Of a DNA stretch of 64,000 nt, positions 51,379 through 61,271 are shown piece by piece; the first letter of the stretch is position 1; every line of letters begins with the position of its first letter. The notes below the pieces were generated by a model that saw nothing but the letters and a program-made list of their open reading frames with translations, was not told where the DNA came from and did no database searches. Made by a program: the position numbers and the translations under genes. Source of the DNA: Paludibacter sp. (GTDB taxonomy: Bacteria > Bacteroidota > Bacteroidia > Bacteroidales > Paludibacteraceae); NCBI GenBank assembly GCA_028710415.1, contig JAQTUE010000016.1:62001-126000 (forward strand), given 5' to 3'.

Positions 51379-53805
51379 TTAATTTATTTTACCAGATTTT
51401 GTTTCCAAACGCAAAACTGTCAATGAATTCCCCTGGAAAATGCGACCAATTTTAGCACTTGAGAATTTAATGGATTCTGTTTTAGGTGATACCCTGGTCG
51501 GTTCATCCAATGTATTTTCATCTAATGGACTGGCAGAAGTAAGAACAATAGCTTTTCCCATTCCTGAAAGGTTTTCTGCTCCTAACAAATTAACTTCTGT
51601 TTTCACAGGTATTGAAGAAGTATTGACTACTTTAAGAATGATATCACCAGTATGATCATCTTTTGCTGCGCTTACACAAAGAGATTTTGTATTGGCATTA
51701 TCATCAGTCATTTCCTGAACAAGATTGCCATCAAGATAAGCCTTTACCGTGGTGCCAATAACTTCAACTTTAATATCATACCAACGATTCACTTCAATGC
51801 TTCCTGGAACATTTTTTGAGCTGATCCCATTATCCATCATAAACGCAGTGTTTCCATTGCCACCGGCTTCCCAACGCAATCGTTGGTCATTATTCTGGTT
51901 CCTGAAATATATTTGAATGCCATTATCGCCCGAAATTTTGCGGGCTTTTAATGTAATCGTGTAATCAGCCCACGATTTATCACCTACAAAAGCTGTAGTA
52001 TTGGGAGCTATGGCCGATTGGCGGAGGACTCCGTCTTTTACCGACCATTCACCACCCGTTTTTCTCCAATCATCAATATTTTTTGTAAAATCAGCTTGAT
52101 ACAATTCATTACCGTTAGACGACACAACCTTCAAATCTTTAAATTCGGCGGAATTGCTCCATGTGCCAAGACCAATGCAACCTTCTGAATAAGGGGCTTT
52201 GATGTCAGGTGCATCTGCTATGTTTACGGGCAATGAAACAGTTCCCTGATTTTCAGCGAATAATTTCTGGACGTAATAACCTGGCAAGCCATACCAACGG
52301 TTACTGTCGAAATTGATAAGATTTATCGGCCAGGCCTTGTGATTTGAATTACACAACAGAGGCGCGTAAGCAGCCATTTCAATCACATCGGAGTTGCGTT
52401 CAAGGCCTGTCATCCAGGCAGCTTCGCCGATAGCACCCCTCAAATTTCCATTTCCTGTTTGGCCTGTAACGGCATATTCACCAACAAATACTTTGGGCCC
52501 TTTACGGTCGTAGTTATCGTATTTGTTTGCATTCCAAACAAACCAATCGGGAACATTGTAATAGTGTTCGTCTTTCATCACCGGCATAGGATCTTTGGGA
52601 TATCCACCCCAATCGTTAGCAATGAGTTTTATCTCGGGATATTTAGATTGGATCGCTTTGGCAATCAAAGTCCAACGCTCATTATACGCTTCTCCACCAT
52701 TTTCATTTCCTATCTCAATATATTTAAGGTTAAATGGTTTTGGATGCCCCGCTTTGACCCGAATACTTCCCCAAACCGAATTTTCAGATCCATTGGCATA
52801 TTCAATGGCATCCAACGCATCTTGCACCCATTGTCCCATTTGATCCATGGGTATAATTTCTTTATGTGAAATACCGGCACTTATACAAAACAAAGGCTCA
52901 GCACCCATATCCTCTGCCATTTGCAAATACTCATAATAACCTAATCCGTTGGTAGCATTGTAACCCCAAATATTCCATAATGGAGTGCGGGTATCAATAT
53001 TTCCAATAGTATTTTTCCAATGGAACATGTGTTTGAAATCGTCACCTTCAACCCAACAGCCTCCGGGAAAACGGAAGAATTTAGGGTGCAAGGCATTGAC
53101 TGCCTCAGCCAAATCTACACGCAAACCATGATTTTTCCATGTTTGATCTGGCATCAGCGAAATCATGTCCATATACAAACTGCCTTTTCCTTCACTGCCT
53201 ATTTCGAGGTGAGACTTTGAATCACTACCTGACGCTAACAAATTAACCGAAAAATATCTCCATTTGTCTTCAATGCGCTTTATCTCGGTTGATGCAAGTT
53301 CAATTCCTTTAGAACTGACAACACTGATTTTTAAAGGAGAATTGAAACCATTGCTGCAGAAAGCAGCTAATTGAAATGTATATGCACAGCCCTTTTCTAT
53401 GTTCATCCCCCAATAACCGCCATTTTCCAGTTTAAATGTTCCATTGGCTTTTATGGAAAGCATTTTACGGTTAAACGCATTTAGAGCCGGCACCCATTGA
53501 TTTGAATATATCTCCGGATAAATTATAGAAGCGCTGCTTGTCCCATTCTGATTGGTAAATTTCCAATTTTGAAGCGTATCTGCATCTTCAAATGAACGGT
53601 TTCTGACAAGCTCCGGGTAAATGCCTCCATCAGTTGAGTGATTAATATCTTCGAAAAAAATGCCAAATAAGGTTGGCGAAATCGTATGCCCGGGTTTGTT
53701 CACGTCTATAGTAATCTTTGCCAAATTGGTTTTGCGTGGTCGAGCATATAAAACACACGTTAGTACGAATAATAAGACAAAAATGTTAATCAACTTTATT
53801 CTCAT
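51379..53805 (-). CDS. GH51 alpha-L-arabinofuranosidase with inserted LamG/DUF1080-like domain
   Basis: An 808-residue secreted arabinofuranosidase: signal peptide (1-21), start of the GH51 fold (about 30-70, LFGIFFEDINHSTDGGIYPE), a CBM4/9-like domain (about 70-220), barrel with RFPGGCWVEGDD, acid/base E368 in IEIGNENGGEAY and nucleophile E443 in FVGEYAV, then a concanavalin-like module (about 548-715, YTITLKARKISGDNGIQIYF) embedded in the C-terminal beta domain, which resumes at about 716-800 (ILKVVNTSSIPVKTEVNLLG). It removes terminal alpha-L-arabinofuranose from hemicellulose or arabinan. It is transcribed ahead of the large operon and separated from it by leader copy B. No T9SS domain. 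Confidence 0.92.
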   Translation of the reverse strand: MRIKLINIFVLLFVLTCVLYARPRKTNLAKITIDVNKPGHTISPTLFGIFFEDINHSTDGGIYPELVRNRSFEDADTLQNWKFTNQNGTSSASIIYPEIYSNQWVPALNAFNRKMLSIKANGTFKLENGGYWGMNIEKGCAYTFQLAAFCSNGFNSPLKISVVSSKGIELASTEIKRIEDKWRYFSVNLLASGSDSKSHLEIGSEGKGSLYMDMISLMPDQTWKNHGLRVDLAEAVNALHPKFFRFPGGCWVEGDDFKHMFHWKNTIGNIDTRTPLWNIWGYNATNGLGYYEYLQMAEDMGAEPLFCISAGISHKEIIPMDQMGQWVQDALDAIEYANGSENSVWGSIRVKAGHPKPFNLKYIEIGNENGGEAYNERWTLIAKAIQSKYPEIKLIANDWGGYPKDPMPVMKDEHYYNVPDWFVWNANKYDNYDRKGPKVFVGEYAVTGQTGNGNLRGAIGEAAWMTGLERNSDVIEMAAYAPLLCNSNHKAWPINLINFDSNRWYGLPGYYVQKLFAENQGTVSLPVNIADAPDIKAPYSEGCIGLGTWSNSAEFKDLKVVSSNGNELYQADFTKNIDDWRKTGGEWSVKDGVLRQSAIAPNTTAFVGDKSWADYTITLKARKISGDNGIQIYFRNQNNDQRLRWEAGGNGNTAFMMDNGISSKNVPGSIEVNRWYDIKVEVIGTTVKAYLDGNLVQEMTDDNANTKSLCVSAAKDDHTGDIILKVVNTSSIPVKTEVNLLGAENLSGMGKAIVLTSASPLDENTLDEPTRVSPKTESIKFSSAKIGRIFQGNSLTVLRLETKSGKIN

Positions 53806-53878
53806 AATATCTTTTAAATGTATTAGTACTGTATTATTTAAATCGAATTTACTTTTTCAATAAATTCATATCCATCGT

Positions 53879-56473
53879 TTATCGAATTGTGATTATTTCA
53901 CTTTTCAGAGTTTTGGACTCTGAGCTATTCCCATAATAAACCTCATATTCGCCCGGAGTTACCATCATTTTCCGTTGGCTCCAATCGAAAAACTCAAAAG
54001 CAGAAGGGTTCAGGTCAATACCAACTTGTTGGGTTTTACCTGCCTGAATTTCCACACGTTTAAATCCTCTTAATGTTTTTAACGGGCCTTCAATATCGTT
54101 GACTTTACGAACATAAACTTGTACAATTTCAGTACCATCACGTTTGCCGGCATTTGTGACAGGAACAGTCAACTGTACGGTTTCATTAACTGCAATAGTT
54201 GTTTTACTAAATCGGGCTTCTCCAATTTTAAAAAACGTATAACTCAGGCCATAGCCAAAGGGGAAAAGCGCATCATTCATAAACCGGTAAGTACGACCTT
54301 TCATAGAATAATCTTCAAAATCCTTAAGTTGATCGGAATTTTTATAAAATGTAACGGGCAATTTACCAGAAGGGTTATAATCGCCAAACAACACATCGGC
54401 AACGGCCTGTCCACCGGATTGTCCGCCATACCAAGCCTGAAGGATGGCATCACAACTTTCGGTTTCAGGTGTCAATGCCATGGCTGCCCCCGAGCAATTA
54501 ACGAATACTATTTTTTTGCCTGCTTTTTTCAAAGCTTGTAAACATTTGCGCTGCGATTCAGGTAGTTCAATATTGGTTCTGTCGCCACCTTTAAAGCCAT
54601 GGAACTCAACAGGCATTTCCTCACCTTCTAATTTTGATGAAATTCCACCGACAAAAATAACTTCATCAATTCCATTTAATTTGTTTATCAACTCGCTATA
54701 ATTAACCGGAAATTCCCTTCCAATATTTAATTTAAAACTTGCTTCTATTCCATCATTAACGGCTGAAAATCTAACCTCAATCTTGTAGTCTTTCCCTTTT
54801 TCAACTTTATACGGAAGCCTGATTGGAACTACTTGCCATAAGTCTTTTGTAAACAAGGTATCGGTGTTTACTATTACATCGCATTTTCCTCCAAATTCCA
54901 ATCTTAAAACTATTTCCTCCGATTCGTTGGCCCGGTAAACTGTTTCATATTTTCCTGAAAAACCTTTAAGATTTACCCCACGACTAAATTGGTTTTGACC
55001 CGCAGTAGTTAATTGAATAGGACTTACCATCTGCTCGTGCGACACGGCATCTCCCTTAAACACTCTGTTATTCCAATAAGTAGCCTTCATTCCCGATTTT
55101 CCATCAAAGGAGCAGTTCTCGAAAAGGCTTTGAGTAATCTTGTCTTCGATCAAGTCGCATCCTTTATCGTAAAATAGCTTATTTGCAGGAAGTTTTGATT
55201 TAACACCCTCCAAAACGGTAGTAGTACTTGATGGGAAACCATTGTAATTGCCCCATAACATAGGTTTGTCATCGGCATTTGGGCCTATAATAGCAATTTG
55301 TTTTGCTGCTCTTGACAATGGCAGGATGTTATTTTTATTTTGGAGCAGTGTCATCGACTCCTGGGCCATTTTAAGGGCCAATGCCTGATGCTCTTTTGAA
55401 TTAACAATCGACATAGGAATTTTTGACCACGACACCAATGAATCATTGTCCATTTCGCCTAAATCGAAACGGCCAACCAGAACACGTTGTAAATGCTTAT
55501 TTATTTCATCTTCGTCGACAAGTCCTTTTTCCAAAGCCTGAGGCAATTTATTGTATGCATAACCCCAACCGCACTCTATATCGGTACCGGCCAAAACAGC
55601 TTTTGTGGCTGAATGCACGTCATCTGACGAAACTTTGTGACTGCTATAAAAATCGGCAATAGCGCCACAATCGGAAACAACCAGGTATTTGAAACCCCAA
55701 TCATCGCGTAGAATTTTCTGAAGCAAACGGTTACTTCCACAGCAAGGTTCATCGTCCAACCGCTGATAGGCACACATAACTTCACGCACATCCGCCTGTT
55801 GCACCAGCGATTTGAATGCAGGTAAGTAAGTCTCCCACAAATCTCGCTGATTGACGTTGTTTAGGTTCAGTGTATGCCTGCTCCACTCGGGCCCGGAGTG
55901 TACGGCGAAATGTTTGGCACATGCCAATAGTTTTTTATATCTTGAATCGGCAGGACCCTGAAGTCCATTTACCACAGAAATTCCAATACGGGTGGTCAGA
56001 TAGGGATCTTCTCCATACGTCTCCTGCCCGCGTCCCCAACGAGGATCACGGAATATGTTTATGTTAGGTGTCCAGACAGACAAACTCACAAATTTGCTAT
56101 TTTCCTGACCGTTTCGTCGAGCCTCATGGTATTTAGCACGAAATTCATCGGAAACAGCATTGAAAACATCGTAAACCAGCTTGTCGTTAAACGAAGCAGC
56201 CATCCCAATGGATTGAGGAAAAACAGATACGTTGGAGCCATATCTGATGCCGTGTAACCCTTCGCTCCACCAGTTGAATTTCTTAATGCCCAAACGAGGT
56301 ATTGCTTCCGACTCATCGCACATGAGTGCAGACTTTTCTTTTAATGTCAAACGCGATATTAAATCCTTAGCACGTTCTTCTGAACTAAATTCAGATTTTT
56401 GGAAGGGATATTGTTGTGCCAAGGATGCTATAGTGATAAAAAAAAATAGCACAAGGTAAACTGATCTTTTCAT
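53879..56473 (-). CDS. GH3 beta-xylosidase/beta-glucosidase with PA14 insertion
   Basis: An 864-residue secreted GH3 enzyme: signal peptide (1-19), N-terminal barrel (about 30-330) with WWSEGLHGI, RDPRWGRGQETYGEDPYL, KHFAVHSGPE and nucleophile D268 in YLVVSDCGA, the (alpha/beta)6 sandwich (about 365-690) interrupted by a PA14 domain (about 455-590, MKATYWNNRVFKGDA), and a C-terminal fibronectin III-like domain (about 770-855, GTEIVQVYVRK). The barrel motifs with KHFAVHSGPE are closest to the xylosidase/arabinosidase branch of GH3. PA14 insertions can shape the active-site entrance. The gene lies 73 bases upstream of the GH51 gene, probably in one transcript with it. Confidence 0.9.
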   Translation of the reverse strand: MKRSVYLVLFFFITIASLAQQYPFQKSEFSSEERAKDLISRLTLKEKSALMCDESEAIPRLGIKKFNWWSEGLHGIRYGSNVSVFPQSIGMAASFNDKLVYDVFNAVSDEFRAKYHEARRNGQENSKFVSLSVWTPNINIFRDPRWGRGQETYGEDPYLTTRIGISVVNGLQGPADSRYKKLLACAKHFAVHSGPEWSRHTLNLNNVNQRDLWETYLPAFKSLVQQADVREVMCAYQRLDDEPCCGSNRLLQKILRDDWGFKYLVVSDCGAIADFYSSHKVSSDDVHSATKAVLAGTDIECGWGYAYNKLPQALEKGLVDEDEINKHLQRVLVGRFDLGEMDNDSLVSWSKIPMSIVNSKEHQALALKMAQESMTLLQNKNNILPLSRAAKQIAIIGPNADDKPMLWGNYNGFPSSTTTVLEGVKSKLPANKLFYDKGCDLIEDKITQSLFENCSFDGKSGMKATYWNNRVFKGDAVSHEQMVSPIQLTTAGQNQFSRGVNLKGFSGKYETVYRANESEEIVLRLEFGGKCDVIVNTDTLFTKDLWQVVPIRLPYKVEKGKDYKIEVRFSAVNDGIEASFKLNIGREFPVNYSELINKLNGIDEVIFVGGISSKLEGEEMPVEFHGFKGGDRTNIELPESQRKCLQALKKAGKKIVFVNCSGAAMALTPETESCDAILQAWYGGQSGGQAVADVLFGDYNPSGKLPVTFYKNSDQLKDFEDYSMKGRTYRFMNDALFPFGYGLSYTFFKIGEARFSKTTIAVNETVQLTVPVTNAGKRDGTEIVQVYVRKVNDIEGPLKTLRGFKRVEIQAGKTQQVGIDLNPSAFEFFDWSQRKMMVTPGEYEVYYGNSSESKTLKSEIITIR

Positions 56474-56607
56474 TTGTTTTTTTATATTTTTTTGTCGTCA
56501 TTAAAAAAATTGGTTATAGATTCGCCTTAAAAACTATTCTCTAACCGAACTTGGAACTTCAATGCAAAAAAACTAAATTTATTCCGGATTTAATGGACGT
56601 TATGTAT

Positions 56608-56615
56608 CAAATATA
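56608..56615 (-). promoter_or_regulatory. Possible -7 element of the GH3 gene
   Basis: The minus strand reads TATATTTG, an exact match to TAnnTTTG, 135 bases upstream of the GH3 start. No clear -33 TTTG at the usual spacing, so this is tentative. Confidence 0.3.
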
Positions 56616-56699
56616 ATGCTGCAATATCATATATAGCATATTTAGTTTTTAAAATTAACTCCAAGTCGGTCTCTATTTTTATTTTCTGATTTATTAAGT

Positions 56700-56803
56700 A
56701 CTAATGCAACACTCTTCGGGATAATTTTTCAGTTTATAATTACCAACGAATCGGCATATTATATCAAAGAAATCTTCTCTTTATTGCCAAACACTTCGAT
56801 ATT
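56700..56803 (-). pseudogene. Relic of a GH29 fucosidase C-terminus
   Basis: In one minus-strand frame this reads NIEVFGNKEKISLI, a TAA, YADSLVIIN, a TGA, then KIIPKSVALVLNK. It aligns over 37 positions without gaps to the end of the GH29 gene at 41905 (NIEVLGSKEKLSWKQ, YADSLVIVKP, KIIPNNIAIVFRIK). Two in-frame stops and loss of everything upstream show it is dead. It lies between the nucleoside-hydrolase-like gene and the GH3 gene. Confidence 0.78.
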
Positions 56804-56821
56804 ATTTAACCCCCAATTTTT

Positions 56822-57844
56822 CTAATTTTTAGTTTTCAAAAAAGCAAGTTTCGCTATCAGATCATCAAAAATCAATCGGGTATCTAAACTTGTATAAACT
56901 CTGATTTGACGATTCCCTGTGGCTTCCTCGTATTTACCGGAATCATTAACTTGAGGAGTAGATTTTATTACATACTTGCTGGATGAAGCATCAGAACTCC
57001 AAGGTGCTTGCAATGCGGTTAATAAAACCAAGGGGCTATCACCTAAAACATAAGCTTCACCCAGAGTACCTTTTGATTTTTTCATTACATCCTCTATTTT
57101 AGTAACCAGGAAACTTCCGACAATGCCATTTGATTTGATTTTGTAAACCAATTCCGGATATGAATATAACGCTTGGCGATATGTGTCTCTGGGTACTTGC
57201 CAAATTGGAATATCCGAAACATTAAAAATTACCTCACAAGCTTTTATATCAATCCCTAAATTATATTCAGTATTACTTTCGGCAAGAGGAGTTGTTGTTA
57301 ATCCGCGATATTCTCCACCTCCAATCCATACTAATATAATCTTTTTTGCTATTCGAGGCTCCATTAAATATGCACTCGCAATACTTGTTAAACCAGCACC
57401 ACATAACACATATAAAGGCATTTTAGTATCTTCCCGCATAGCCTCACGTACGATAGCTTTTGCGCCCAATGACACAATAGGCATTTTAATATCTGTAAGT
57501 CCAGAATTTCCACCTTCATAAACTGGAAATTTTCCAACTAATTTCATTACTGTTAATAGTTCATTCACTTGCATGCAGGAGTAAGTTGAAGTACTTGGGG
57601 AACCATAAAAACCACCTTCGTAATTTCTCGAACCAATTATCCCTTTTATTTCAACAGATGGAGATAATATATGATGCGCTAATTGAAATAAACCATCAGG
57701 GTCACCGCCAAAGTCATTATCAATCATCACACGAATTCTGGGCTCAACCGTATCTTTATAAACAGGATTGCTTTGAGCATAAAGAGTCAATCCTTGTAGC
57801 AGAATTACTCCAATTATTATAAATTTTTGTATAATATGTGTCAT
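56822..57844 (-). CDS. Nucleoside-hydrolase-like secreted protein
   Basis: A 340-residue protein with a Sec signal peptide (about 1-24) and an N-terminal RVMIDNDFGGDPDGLFQ motif, the calcium-binding Asp cluster of inosine/uridine-type nucleoside hydrolases, followed by GIIGSRNYEG and PLYVLCGAGLTSIASA. Classical family members cleave N-ribosidic bonds in the cytoplasm. A secreted version inside a hydrolase cluster may act on an N- or O-furanoside of other chemistry. That is inference; no substrate can be read from the sequence. It lies 145 bases after the GH31 stop and has its own candidate promoter. Confidence 0.75.
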   Translation of the reverse strand: MTHIIQKFIIIGVILLQGLTLYAQSNPVYKDTVEPRIRVMIDNDFGGDPDGLFQLAHHILSPSVEIKGIIGSRNYEGGFYGSPSTSTYSCMQVNELLTVMKLVGKFPVYEGGNSGLTDIKMPIVSLGAKAIVREAMREDTKMPLYVLCGAGLTSIASAYLMEPRIAKKIILVWIGGGEYRGLTTTPLAESNTEYNLGIDIKACEVIFNVSDIPIWQVPRDTYRQALYSYPELVYKIKSNGIVGSFLVTKIEDVMKKSKGTLGEAYVLGDSPLVLLTALQAPWSSDASSSKYVIKSTPQVNDSGKYEEATGNRQIRVYTSLDTRLIFDDLIAKLAFLKTKN

Positions 57845-57920
57845 ACATTTAAATATTTAGCCAAAAAAAAAGTTTTTACTTTTAGTCTTTGTGTTAAGAA
57901 TAATAAATAGTCTCGAAGAC

Positions 57921-57928
57921 TCAAAGTT
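57921..57928 (-). promoter_or_regulatory. Possible -7 element of the nucleoside-hydrolase-like gene
   Basis: The minus strand reads TAACTTTG, an exact TAnnTTTG match, 77 bases before the start codon. It is followed by a small inverted repeat AGTCT-CGA-AGACT. The -33 region is only T-rich. Confidence 0.35.
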
Positions 57929-57989
57929 ACATTAAAAACTAAGGAATCAATATATTTAACTTAAGGACATTGATATGTGAAATAGAATT

Positions 57990-60368
57990 TTAAAGTTTAA
58001 CTACAATTTTCTTCCCTATATAATTAACCATATTATCTACTTTTTCAGAAACATTTATTGCTGCTACTTTTCCATCTGAAACAAGAACAATATTGAATTT
58101 ACGTTTTGCAAGCATTCCTGCAAAAGAGCCTTTACGTTCATTGATTGTCAATGTCCTTTTCACATCATTCCACGAGAAAGAGATGGTAGAAAATGCGCCT
58201 TTTTCATAATTATAATTATCGTTTTCATCTTCATACAAGTTAAATTCTCCATTTGCCCCTTTATATATGCGAATTTCCAGGTTATCCCATTTCTTTTCCG
58301 TGGCATATTGTACTTTTGGTCCGAATGGCAATATGGAACCAGCTTTTATATAAAGAGGTATTATATCTAAAGGTGTTATTTTCTGAATGGTTTGTCCCCC
58401 ATTCTTTTTTTCACCTGTCCAGAAGTCATACCAATCTGTACCTTTGGGGAGATAAACACTCTTTGATTTCAGTTCGCTATAATCTTCAACCTTCACTGAA
58501 TCCTTTAACTTATTGTACATGGGTTGTGTAACGGGACAAACCAGAATTGATTTCCCAAACATATACTCATCATTAATATCCAATGCCTGTTTATCTTCAG
58601 CAAAATCCATGACCAAAGCCCGTGTCATTGTAGATTGATTTTTTGTTACGTCCCAGGAAGTGGCATAAATATAAGGCAGCAGACTATAACGCAGGTTTAT
58701 ATATTTTTCAACTGCATCATAAATCTTATTCCCTTTCTGTCCAAACTGATAAATTTCCCTTGGAGCATCGGTACCATGTGATCGCATCATCGGAGTAAAA
58801 GTTCCAAACTGAATCCATCGTGCATAAAGTTCGCGATAGTCGGCATTTTCGAGTGGATTTTTGAAATTCCAAAGAAAGAAGCCTCCTATATCACTATTCC
58901 AGTATGGAATCCCGCTTAGTGACAAGTTTAAGCCAGCCGAAATTTGGTTTCTCATGGCATCCCATGAAGCTACCACATCCCCGGTCCACGTATTTGAGCC
59001 ATAACGCTGCTGTCCTGCAAAGACAGAACGGGTTAGAATAAAAACCCGCTTATCGGAGAAAACAGAACGTTGATGCTGTGATACTCCACCGACTGTCATC
59101 AATGGGAAAGCATTTCGAACTTTCCGGAATGAACCAAGGTATGTTTGATTATCCAAATCGGAAGATTTAAACTGTAAGTGGTCCGGTTCAGTAGAATCCA
59201 GCCACCAGCCATCCATACCCAGTGAGAACATCCCCTTATTCAGATATTTCCAATAAATGTCCCGGGCCTTAGGATTATATGGATCATACACCTTTACTGC
59301 TCCAAGAGGGTATTCGGGCCATGTCACAAAATTAAATAGCGCCCCATTATTTTTTAATTCAGCATACGGTTTTGTTTCCTGTCCAAAAGAAGCCCAAATG
59401 GATATAGCCATATGCGCATTCAAACGGTGTACATCATCAACCATCTTTTGGGGGTCAGAAAATCTTGGATTGAGAAATTCCATGGCATTCCAGTGTTCAT
59501 TATCTCCCCAGTATTGCCAATCCTGGATGATTCCATCGAGTGGAATTCCGAGTTCGCGGTATTTTTTCACAACACCAATAAGCTCATCCTGACTTTGGTA
59601 ACGCTCTTTGCTTTGCCAATAGCCGAAAGTCCAGAGTGGAAACATAGGTGCCTTTCCGGTTAGGTCGCGCATACAAGAAATTACGCCATCGGCATTATCA
59701 CCATTCATAAAATAATAATCAATACCATCTCCGACTTCAGATTTAAATGTGGTAATGTCCAACGTATCCTGAAAAGTTGTTGGCGAGTAATTGTCCCAAT
59801 ATAAACCATATCCTTTCTCAGACAAGAAAAAGGGGATATAATCATCGGTATTACCCTGTATCATATTGAGTTTTACGTTCCGTTTGGACATTTTACCATG
59901 CTGTTGTTGCCCCAAACCATAAATAGCTTCACTTTTGTCAAGTAGGAAAGATTGGGAGACCGAATATGTTTTTGTCCCTGCATCGTTAAAATCAGAAAAC
60001 ATCACTCCTGATTCATTTTCACTTAGAAGCGATATGCCTGAGTGATTTAAAAAAGAAATTTTTCCATTTTTCAGATTTAATATAACTTCCAATGATTTAC
60101 TCTTCACTATAAGTTCATCACCTTGTTGCTGTGTTCTTAAAGATAACTTTTTCGGAGATTTAACCACCGAGAGGCTTTTTTTTACAAATACTGAGCCGAC
60201 AGGAGACTTAAGTACCCTTACAATAGAGGGGTCGTAAAACTGAAGTTCTACATCAACGGCATTTATTTCAGTCTTTATCCCAAGTTCAGTCACTTTATAG
60301 ACTTGTGCATGAATGGTAACTGCCATACAACAAGTGATTATCATAGATATTAAAAAATTGCTTTTCAT
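57990..60368 (-). CDS. GH31 alpha-xylosidase/alpha-glucosidase
   Basis: A 792-residue secreted GH31 enzyme: signal peptide (1-21), N-terminal beta-sandwich (about 25-235) with IYGLGQQQHGKMSKRNVK, barrel (about 240-580) with LWTFGYWQSKERYQ, IIQDWQYWG, nucleophile D391 in DGWWLDSTEPD and acid/base D464 in NTWTGDVVASW, then C-terminal beta domains. The WWLDSTEPD context resembles GH31 enzymes acting on xyloglucan oligosaccharides (alpha-xylosidases), but alpha-glucosidases share it, and the PA14 insert of several characterised xyloglucan alpha-xylosidases is absent. It is the most upstream hydrolase gene of the cluster. The 1.2 kb upstream is noncoding and repeat-rich. Confidence 0.88.
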   Translation of the reverse strand: MKSNFLISMIITCCMAVTIHAQVYKVTELGIKTEINAVDVELQFYDPSIVRVLKSPVGSVFVKKSLSVVKSPKKLSLRTQQQGDELIVKSKSLEVILNLKNGKISFLNHSGISLLSENESGVMFSDFNDAGTKTYSVSQSFLLDKSEAIYGLGQQQHGKMSKRNVKLNMIQGNTDDYIPFFLSEKGYGLYWDNYSPTTFQDTLDITTFKSEVGDGIDYYFMNGDNADGVISCMRDLTGKAPMFPLWTFGYWQSKERYQSQDELIGVVKKYRELGIPLDGIIQDWQYWGDNEHWNAMEFLNPRFSDPQKMVDDVHRLNAHMAISIWASFGQETKPYAELKNNGALFNFVTWPEYPLGAVKVYDPYNPKARDIYWKYLNKGMFSLGMDGWWLDSTEPDHLQFKSSDLDNQTYLGSFRKVRNAFPLMTVGGVSQHQRSVFSDKRVFILTRSVFAGQQRYGSNTWTGDVVASWDAMRNQISAGLNLSLSGIPYWNSDIGGFFLWNFKNPLENADYRELYARWIQFGTFTPMMRSHGTDAPREIYQFGQKGNKIYDAVEKYINLRYSLLPYIYATSWDVTKNQSTMTRALVMDFAEDKQALDINDEYMFGKSILVCPVTQPMYNKLKDSVKVEDYSELKSKSVYLPKGTDWYDFWTGEKKNGGQTIQKITPLDIIPLYIKAGSILPFGPKVQYATEKKWDNLEIRIYKGANGEFNLYEDENDNYNYEKGAFSTISFSWNDVKRTLTINERKGSFAGMLAKRKFNIVLVSDGKVAAINVSEKVDNMVNYIGKKIVVKL

Positions 60369-60439
60369 CTAATAATAGTTTATATAATTTGCAAGATCAT
60401 TTAGCCCATGCATCCTCCGCTGGAGTTCGCCGCCAAGTA

Positions 60440-60508
60440 AAATAGTTATCGGGTACTTTAAGTGATTTAAACTCTAGATACAGTTGACATAAAGGGCTTT
60501 TTATTAAA
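60440..60508. repeat. 69-base direct repeat, copy 1
   Basis: Matches 61203-61271 at 66 of 69 positions. The core reads TACTTTAAGTGATTTAAACT. It begins AAATAGTTATC and ends in TTTTTATTAAA. It lies about 70 bases upstream of the GH31 start, so it could carry promoter elements of that gene. Confidence 0.85.
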
Positions 60509-60872
60509 TGATTATCCGCAATGTATCCTAAAGTTACAAAAAAGAAGTATCGATGCTTTGCACCTTTAATTGCTTTTCATTTTTCAATCATTTCTACCAA
60601 AATATCGGGTTACACTTCTTGTCCAGGCAATGAAAAGGGACAGAGTTCCGACATGTTGGTAGAATTAAATATCAAGATCAAATAAAAGATGCAGATGGTA
60701 CATTCCGGTCTATCGGAAGCACCGTAAGATAATACCAATTATTATGTTTTAGAACTTTATGTGGATAATTATTTAAATAAGCCTCTTTAAGTCCCCTTTA
60801 GGGGTCATCTTTACTCTTCTTCTTCTCGATGTCACCATCATAACACTTCTAAACAATAAATAATTCATTCAT

Positions 60873-60968
60873 GATCCAATAGTATTCCATATATATTCCA
60901 TATCTTTATAATATTGGAATATATATGGATCATATATGGAACAAATATGGAATATATATGGAACATCA
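60873..60968. repeat. AT-rich tandem and inverted repeats (GGAATATATATGG type)
   Basis: Several copies of ATATGGAA/TTCCATAT in both orientations. CCATATATATTCC and GGAATATATATGG form a 13-base perfect inverted pair around a short spacer, and GGAACAAATATGGAATATA repeats follow. The tract is flanked by GATGTCACCATCAT (60830s) and GATATGATGGTGGTATC (60970s). Confidence 0.8.
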
Positions 60969-61202
60969 CCGATATGGTATCGATATGATGGTGGTATCAA
61001 CAGAACAAGTGTGATAAATAAAAAAAACTGAACCTATTCATTAAAATCCATTCAACATTATTCTTTTTAAGTATGTGAAAATAGAACGTATTATTCTAAA
61101 AATAATTATAATTAACTGACCGAAAAACATTTTAAAAGGTACAGAGAACCGAAAGATAAAACCAACAAGTAAGTTTTAGTACTTTATGCGGATAATCATA
61201 TT

Positions 61203-61271
61203 AAATAGTTATCGAGTACTTTAAGTGATTTAAACTCTAGATACAGTTCACATAAAGCGCTTTTTATTAAA
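61203..61271. repeat. 69-base direct repeat, copy 2
   Basis: Second copy of 60440-60508, with three substitutions. It is preceded by TTTTAGTACTTTATGCGGATA, whose relative is found unlinked near 60740, so the repeats are arranged as a mosaic. Confidence 0.85.

Noticed and set aside
60873..60968. CRISPR-like array
   Set aside because: Repeat units are short, AT-rich, unequal and lack spacers of constant length; no cas genes nearby.
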